The notes below the pieces were generated by a model. That model saw nothing but the letters and a program-made list of their open reading frames with translations, did not search any database and was not told the DNA's origin. DNA of 64,000 bases. Origin: Thermoanaerobaculia bacterium (GTDB lineage Bacteria > Acidobacteriota > Thermoanaerobaculia > Multivoradales > J023). Made by a program: the position numbers and the translations under genes. Every line of letters starts with the position of its first letter. Positions within the stretch are counted from its first letter, which is position 1. Shown here piece after piece: positions 59,277-64,000 of the stretch. The stretch covers positions 217,107 through 281,106 of the forward strand of contig JAUIJL010000011.1 of assembly GCA_030431255.1 (NCBI GenBank), written 5' to 3'.

Positions 59277-62105
59277 TCAGAGGCAGACTCGGGTCGACGG
59301 CTTGCCGCCGGAGCAGCTGCCGGAGCAGCAGTCGGCGCCGTCTTGGCAGCTGTCGCCGGTTTGACCGAGGGTGCATCCGCCCTGACAGCTCGGTGCTGCC
59401 AGGCAATCGTTATCGGCGCAATCGACTTGGCCGTCGCAATCGTCGTCCACTCCGTTGTCGCAGATCTCGATGCCGGCGGTGCAGTCGAGGGCGCAGGTGG
59501 AGCAGCTTTCGCCCACGTCACAGGTCAGATCGCCACAGCAGAAGCTGCCGCCCGGCACAGGAACGTCAGTGCAGGAGAAACCGCCCGAAGAGCATTGGGC
59601 GTCGCCACAGCTCACCGGGTTGGTGCCGTCGCCGTCGCCGCAGCAGAAGCGGTTGGCGGGTTTGCCACCCTGGATGCCGTTGCAGTCGGCCGCGCAGCTG
59701 ACGCAGTCCTCGCCGTTGCCGGCCTCACAGATGCCGTTGCCGCAGACCGCGCCGCTGGTGGAGCCGGAGGGGCAATCCGTCGGGCACGAGGTGCAGTCTT
59801 CACCGGCCTCGCAGACCAAGTTGCCGCAGCCTGTGACGCAGGATGCCGGCACGTCGAAGTTTTCGGTCACGCTGACGCTGTTGGCGGTGCCGCCGTCCTG
59901 GGCGTCGACACCCAAGCCACGTTTGGCAAATGCGCTCCAGATGAGGCATTGGTTGGCGCCGCCGTTGTTGTTTTGGTCGGCCAAGAGGATGGCGTCACGG
60001 GCGTCGACGAAGGTCGGATTACAGGGTTGTAGCTTCAGACCGTCGACCACCAGCTGGATCGCCAGGTTGTTGCCGCCGGTGCCGCTGTAGAGGTCGGAAT
60101 CGAAGCCGTATGCATCGGTCAGGGCCCAATACATTTCCCAGACCATGGCGTTCCACACCGAGCCCACGCCGTGGGGCTGGCTGACGCCGGCGATGTCGGC
60201 ATAGGTGTGCGGGTTGACCGCCATGTCCGTGGTGTAGGGGTATTGGCGGATGCCGGCGCCGGTGGACGGCTCGAAGATGGCGTAATTGCCGACGCCACGG
60301 GAAGTGGTCGCGGTGTCGGAGGCGTCGGCGGTGAGGACCAAGGCGCAGAAGTCCGACCAACCCTCACCCGCTTGTTGGGCACCGGAGAGGCAGTTGGAGG
60401 TGTTGGCGCCGCCGGTGAGGCGGATCGAGAGACCGTGACAATACTCGTGGGCGATGATGCCGTTGTCGAAGTCGGAATCCCGATTGGGCACCGCGCCGCC
60501 GGCGTCCTTGAGGGTGCCGGTGACGCCGTTGCCGAGCTCGGCTTTGATGGTGTCGCCGTCGCTCTGGCCGATCATGACAGAAGAAATGGAAACGCTACCG
60601 CCGTCGGCACCTGGACCCATGGTGATCGTGCCATCGCCTTGGTTGTTGACGATGATCGCGGCGATGGCGCCGGCATTTTCCGCGTTGAGCACCTTGGTGC
60701 CGAACTCGCAGGAGCCGCGATCGATGACCGCGATCCGACCGGCGGTGAAGCCGCTCAACGCCGTGCAACCCTCGTTGGGGGAGGCGTATTCAAACGTGCC
60801 GGAGATGCCGGTGGTGGTGAGCGCGGCGCCGAAGTCCGCGTTGGAGGCGGTGTAGTCACCGGCGATGCCGGCCGGAGCGCTGACCGACACCAGCGAGGTG
60901 GCGGAGGGTGTCCACTCGAACATCTGCATGCGCGGATTGGAGCCGTCGGGCGGGGTGGCGAAATTGGCGTTGTTGGTGCCGGAGCCGTCTTGGGCGTCGG
61001 CGTTCACGGAGTCGCTGCCGGAGCCGCCACGGCCATAGTTGTTCTCCTGGAAGTTGCCGGAGGCCTCGTCGAAACCGTATTGATAGAGCACGTCGTGAAT
61101 CACGTTATTCCAATAGAAAAGATTCACAATGGCCGCGTCTTGGTAGTTGACCGGGCTCTGGTTGAGATCGAGGGTGGTCAGGAAATCCAGGGTCGCGCCG
61201 CCGGAGGGGCGGAAGCCACCGGAGTTGTTGGCGTCGCGGTCTTCCTGGGCGGAGACGTTGTTGCCGCGGGTGTCGGTGAATTCGGCGCCGGCGCTGCCGT
61301 CGGTGTCGTGCCAGCCGAACGGTGACGCCACCGCGTCGGCGACGTTGACCTCGAGGGTTCGGGGACCATCGTCGGGGGATTCTTTGGGCAGGGCGAAGAC
61401 CTCGTAGGATTCCCAGGTCATCCAATCGTTCTTGGCGACCAAATCACCGGATTCGGCGTCGATCCACAGGTTCCACCAATGCTTTTGGTCCGGGGTTTGG
61501 ATCTGCAGATCCCAAACCAGTCGCACGCTGCCGTCTTCCATGGCGTAATAGGCGAGACGGGCGGGGATCTTCTCGCGGGAGATTCCCGAGGGGGAGAAGG
61601 TCGTCGAGCGGCTGATGCCGACGGCTTTCTGCAGCTCCTGCACCTCCCCTTCGGCACGCAGGCCGAGGTGGTCGGCGGCGGCCAAGATGGCGTCGGCGGC
61701 CTCCAGGACGGGGATGGAAGCGAATGCCTTGACGCTGTTACCCTCAACGCTGTTGACCTTGAGAAGGCGATCCCCCATGTTGATCACGCGGCCGGCTCTA
61801 TCGATATTGACGTTGGTGATGGAGTTGACGATCTCGAGACCGTTGAGCTTTTGGATGAAATAGAAATGATGGGTGCCGTTGTGCTTCGACACGGTTCGGC
61901 TGTGCACATCGACGTCGCCGAGCAATTGGCTCGAGGCTTTGGCATGGGAGCGGTGGATGTGCTCCATGGCGATATCCAAAGGCGCGGCGTTCGACTTCGC
62001 CGCATTGGCGAAACGTACGGGATTGTCGTCTTGGGCGATGGCCGGGGCGACCCAGCACATGAGGATAGCGAGACATCCTACGAGGCAGACCACTGGTTTT
62101 CTCAA
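59277..62105 (-). CDS. Secreted M36 (fungalysin-type) metalloprotease with PA domain and Cys-rich tail
   Basis: 942 residues from a TTG at 62105, chosen because AGGAG lies at 62113-62117 and the signal peptide (VVCLVGCLAILMCWVAPAIAQ) begins right after. FTP propeptide (about 30-180). The catalytic domain has the zinc motif HEYCHGLSIRLTGG and the downstream Glu in AGEGWSDF, as in M36. A PA domain is inserted before it (GRIAVIDRGSCEFGTKVLNAENAGAIAAIIVNNQGDG). The last 170 residues carry about 30 Cys in CGNGICEAGNGEDCVSC-like repeats and EICDNGVDDDCDGQVDCADNDC, a calcium-binding pattern. It is probably exported, self-processed and protein-degrading. It is monocistronic with a terminator. Confidence 0.92.
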   Translation of the reverse strand: MRKPVVCLVGCLAILMCWVAPAIAQDDNPVRFANAAKSNAAPLDIAMEHIHRSHAKASSQLLGDVDVHSRTVSKHNGTHHFYFIQKLNGLEIVNSITNVNIDRAGRVINMGDRLLKVNSVEGNSVKAFASIPVLEAADAILAAADHLGLRAEGEVQELQKAVGISRSTTFSPSGISREKIPARLAYYAMEDGSVRLVWDLQIQTPDQKHWWNLWIDAESGDLVAKNDWMTWESYEVFALPKESPDDGPRTLEVNVADAVASPFGWHDTDGSAGAEFTDTRGNNVSAQEDRDANNSGGFRPSGGATLDFLTTLDLNQSPVNYQDAAIVNLFYWNNVIHDVLYQYGFDEASGNFQENNYGRGGSGSDSVNADAQDGSGTNNANFATPPDGSNPRMQMFEWTPSATSLVSVSAPAGIAGDYTASNADFGAALTTTGISGTFEYASPNEGCTALSGFTAGRIAVIDRGSCEFGTKVLNAENAGAIAAIIVNNQGDGTITMGPGADGGSVSISSVMIGQSDGDTIKAELGNGVTGTLKDAGGAVPNRDSDFDNGIIAHEYCHGLSIRLTGGANTSNCLSGAQQAGEGWSDFCALVLTADASDTATTSRGVGNYAIFEPSTGAGIRQYPYTTDMAVNPHTYADIAGVSQPHGVGSVWNAMVWEMYWALTDAYGFDSDLYSGTGGNNLAIQLVVDGLKLQPCNPTFVDARDAILLADQNNNGGANQCLIWSAFAKRGLGVDAQDGGTANSVSVTENFDVPASCVTGCGNLVCEAGEDCTSCPTDCPSGSTSGAVCGNGICEAGNGEDCVSCAADCNGIQGGKPANRFCCGDGDGTNPVSCGDAQCSSGGFSCTDVPVPGGSFCCGDLTCDVGESCSTCALDCTAGIEICDNGVDDDCDGQVDCADNDCLAAPSCQGGCTLGQTGDSCQDGADCCSGSCSGGKPSTRVCL

Positions 62106-62363
62106 GATATTGCTCCTTGGACGGGTGAGCTGGGGAAAGGCCGTCACACTGCTCGTGCTTCGGGACTCCCCTGTTAAGAAGTTGAGGTTCTTCAGGCGAT
62201 CGATGAAAAGGTGTGTACCCAATAGAGGGCTCGAGGCAGAGAAAAAATATAGGCCACGGGCCGGATCGGTGTTTTTCGAAGGAATTCGATGGCTCGGGTC
62301 TCGAACCCATGGCATCCTTCGTCCACGGGATTCAACCTGGACTTTCGAGTGAGTGGACCTTGA

Positions 62364-63803
62364 GTGACGGTTATGACTCCTTCTTCTGAGAGGCCAAGCG
62401 CCCCATCATCCGCCAAGCCTTCGAGGAACGTGGTCTCGCCTGCCTCGGGGCGGTGGCTGCTCGCTATCGTGATGGTCGGTCTGGTTCTGCAGATTTGGCT
62501 GTGGCAGCGGGGTCGGCTCGATCTGCACGCGATCACCGGCGATTCGGAAGTCCGCGCGGTAGAGCTCTGCGGCATTCAAAAATACGACCGCGAGAGCTTC
62601 ACCCGGGATCAGGTCCACCTGTTGACGCCGGCGGTGGAGCGGGCCATGGGCGGTCCGTTGTTGCCGTTTTCCAAACGCATGTCCGGGGGAAGTGTGGTTC
62701 CGGGCAGCTTGCTGCAAATCTTGATCGGAGAGCCGCTCAAGGCAGTCTTCGACTACCGAGCGTCGTCGGTGGGCATCGTGTTGATGCACGGCTTGGCCGG
62801 TTGGCTGGTGTTTGCGACCGCCCGCGCCGTCCAAGGCCCGCAATTTGCCATGGCCCTATTCATGCTCTTCTGGCTGTCTCCGTGGCGGCTCTACCACGGC
62901 GGATTTCTGTGGGAGCCCGCCTTTATCGTGCTGCCCAGCGCCTTGCATTTGTGGGCCCACAGTCGATTGTGGACCGGCGAGCCGAGATGGATGCACCCCG
63001 GATGGTGGTCCTTGCGCAAGCCCCTATCCGGAGCCGTTTGGCCCTCTTTTTTCCTGGCCCTAGCCCTCTCGACCGCTCCTCAGCTGCACGGTTCTGCGGT
63101 GATCCTCTTCTTGATCAGCGGCGGATTGCTGGTGACCGGACGATGTCGGGTCTACGGGCCCGCCTTTGTCGGCGGTCTTGTGGTGGGATCAGCCACCCTG
63201 ATCCCGACGCTGGTCGCCTGGCAAAACGGCAGCGTGGATTGGGTGGATGAATCCAATACGGCGACGGTGGGCCACGGACCCTTTCGCTGGCTCTATCGGC
63301 TGCCTCGGGCTTTCGGGTATTGGATCCGTCTCGGGTCCTTGGATGTCGGGCGGAGGTATCGCCAGACCGAGCTCTTCCACGCCGACGCTCCATGGTGGAG
63401 CCGAGCCGTCGGCATTTCAGTGGCCTTCATCGCCCTGGTCACGGCGTTAGTCACCCTCTGGATCTGCTTCCAATGGCTCAAAGGGCGCTTGACGGTGCTC
63501 GACCGGGAGTCGTTCTTCAGCCGCTATGCCCTCACTACCCTGGGAGCTGTTTTGATCTCTGCTGCCGTGTCTCCGGTGACCCTCCAGGGGTGGCACGTCT
63601 TGGTGGCCTTGCCGGCCTGCCTGGTGGCGCCGGCGGCTTGGCTGTGCGGCAAGCTGACGAGCTATCGCGGCCGGCTGGTGCTTTTGGCCGCTCAGGTGAC
63701 TTGCACCCTGTTGATCGGATTCGGGCATCCCATGTACGAGGAGCCGGTGCCGGGTCCGTGTCGGGTGCTGTGGACGGCGGAGGGCACCTTGCCCGGCTCC
63801 TGA
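62364..63803 (+). CDS. Multi-pass membrane protein, possible GT-C glycosyltransferase
   Basis: 479 residues from GTG 62364 or ATG 62373. About ten hydrophobic helices. The long first outer loop (RLDLHAITGDSEVRAVELCGIQKYDRESFTRDQVHLLTPAVERAMGGPLLPFSKRMSGGSVVPGSLLQIL) contains acidic residues and GPLLPFSKR..GGSVVPG, a pattern I know from envelope-polymer glycosyltransferase-like proteins of the DUF2029/GT-C type, without a firm match. Later helices include LFMLFWLSPWRLYHGGFLWEPAFIVLPSAL. It is divergent from the M36 gene. Function uncertain; it could be another envelope glycan enzyme or transporter. Confidence 0.6.
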   Translation: MTVMTPSSERPSAPSSAKPSRNVVSPASGRWLLAIVMVGLVLQIWLWQRGRLDLHAITGDSEVRAVELCGIQKYDRESFTRDQVHLLTPAVERAMGGPLLPFSKRMSGGSVVPGSLLQILIGEPLKAVFDYRASSVGIVLMHGLAGWLVFATARAVQGPQFAMALFMLFWLSPWRLYHGGFLWEPAFIVLPSALHLWAHSRLWTGEPRWMHPGWWSLRKPLSGAVWPSFFLALALSTAPQLHGSAVILFLISGGLLVTGRCRVYGPAFVGGLVVGSATLIPTLVAWQNGSVDWVDESNTATVGHGPFRWLYRLPRAFGYWIRLGSLDVGRRYRQTELFHADAPWWSRAVGISVAFIALVTALVTLWICFQWLKGRLTVLDRESFFSRYALTTLGAVLISAAVSPVTLQGWHVLVALPACLVAPAAWLCGKLTSYRGRLVLLAAQVTCTLLIGFGHPMYEEPVPGPCRVLWTAEGTLPGS

Positions 63804-63862
63804 GGCGAGCTTTTTTCGGCTGAGCGCAGAATTGGCGTCAGTTTTTCCGTCTAGGAATTGAT

Positions 63863-64000
63863 ATGACGAGACCACTGCGCCTATTCAGCCGCCCTCGGCA
63901 GGTCACCGCCGAGATCACCCAAGTCACCTTTCAATTTCGATCGCTGCTCAAACCCGATCGGAGCCTCAATCTGAAGATCGTCGGAGCCTTGGCAAGAGCC
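63863..64000 (+). CDS. Possible REP-associated (Y1-type) transposase, 3' partial
   Basis: The frame is open from ATG 63863 (AGGA 7 nt upstream) to the right edge. The 46 visible residues, MTRPLRLFSRPRQVTAEITQ then VTFQFRSLLKPDRSLN, resemble the N-terminus of Y1 HUH transposases of REP-associated type, in which a basic start precedes a TFQ..FLLRPS-like strand. The catalytic HxH and Tyr lie outside the window, so this is tentative. If correct, it could mobilise elements such as the palindromic repeats at 24803 and 29552. Confidence 0.4.
   Translation, partial: MTRPLRLFSRPRQVTAEITQVTFQFRSLLKPDRSLNLKIVGALARA

Overview
The window is about 64 kb of GC-rich bacterial chromosome. It is dominated by secreted and envelope proteins and by eukaryote-like signalling. 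Three pairs of an ECF-type sigma factor with a membrane Ser/Thr kinase carrying TPR repeats, a fourth kinase without a sigma factor, many secreted beta-propeller proteins, a recurrent C-terminal GFESGD tail and Cys-rich CGNGxCE repeats together suggest Acidobacteriota, perhaps a Thermoanaerobaculia-like lineage. That assignment comes from gene content alone. I saw no rRNA, tRNA, CRISPR array, origin or complete insertion sequence.

Layout. 1-5 kb: the 3' part of a membrane spermidine-synthase-like protein, an apparently exported methyltransferase, and a minus-strand pair with a pentapeptide-repeat protein. 5-16.5 kb: a secreted propeller, then a secreted protein / sigma factor / kinase run, then two large secreted proteins of unknown function. 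Three genes here share a leader element with fixed internal spacing (7038, 11508, 13525). 16.5-21 kb: an MFS transporter, small membrane proteins, two translationally coupled PD40 propeller genes, and a decayed partial copy of one of them. 21-25 kb: the second sigma factor/kinase pair. 25-32 kb: secreted proteins, including a trypsin-like protease, a paralogue of the 11.6 kb secreted protein and a possible caspase-fold protein, with mobile-looking non-coding repeats between them. 32-37 kb: a SulP transporter broken by one base and two secreted propellers with the GFESGD tail. 37-40.5 kb: the third sigma factor/kinase pair. 40.6-45.4 kb: a truncated nucleotidyltransferase, a large hybrid sensor kinase, and a broken choice-of-anchor protein. 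45.5-48.4 kb: a small secreted eight-cysteine protein and a lemA/TPM operon. 48.4-54 kb: an envelope glycosyltransferase-like operon and the fourth kinase. 54-64 kb: secreted proteins, a lipoprotein with the GFESGD tail, GT-C-type membrane proteins, an M36 metalloprotease with a Cys-rich tail, and the start of a possible transposase.

How the parts may work together (inference): the kinases and the hybrid histidine kinase sense envelope or extracellular cues, and the paired sigma factors probably transcribe sets of exported proteins such as those nearby. The shared leader element upstream of three exported proteins is the best candidate for a cis-acting site of an undescribed regulon. The shared C-terminal tail is the best candidate for an undescribed sorting or surface signal. 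Several genes are broken by single-base shifts or truncation, so some decay may reflect assembly errors.
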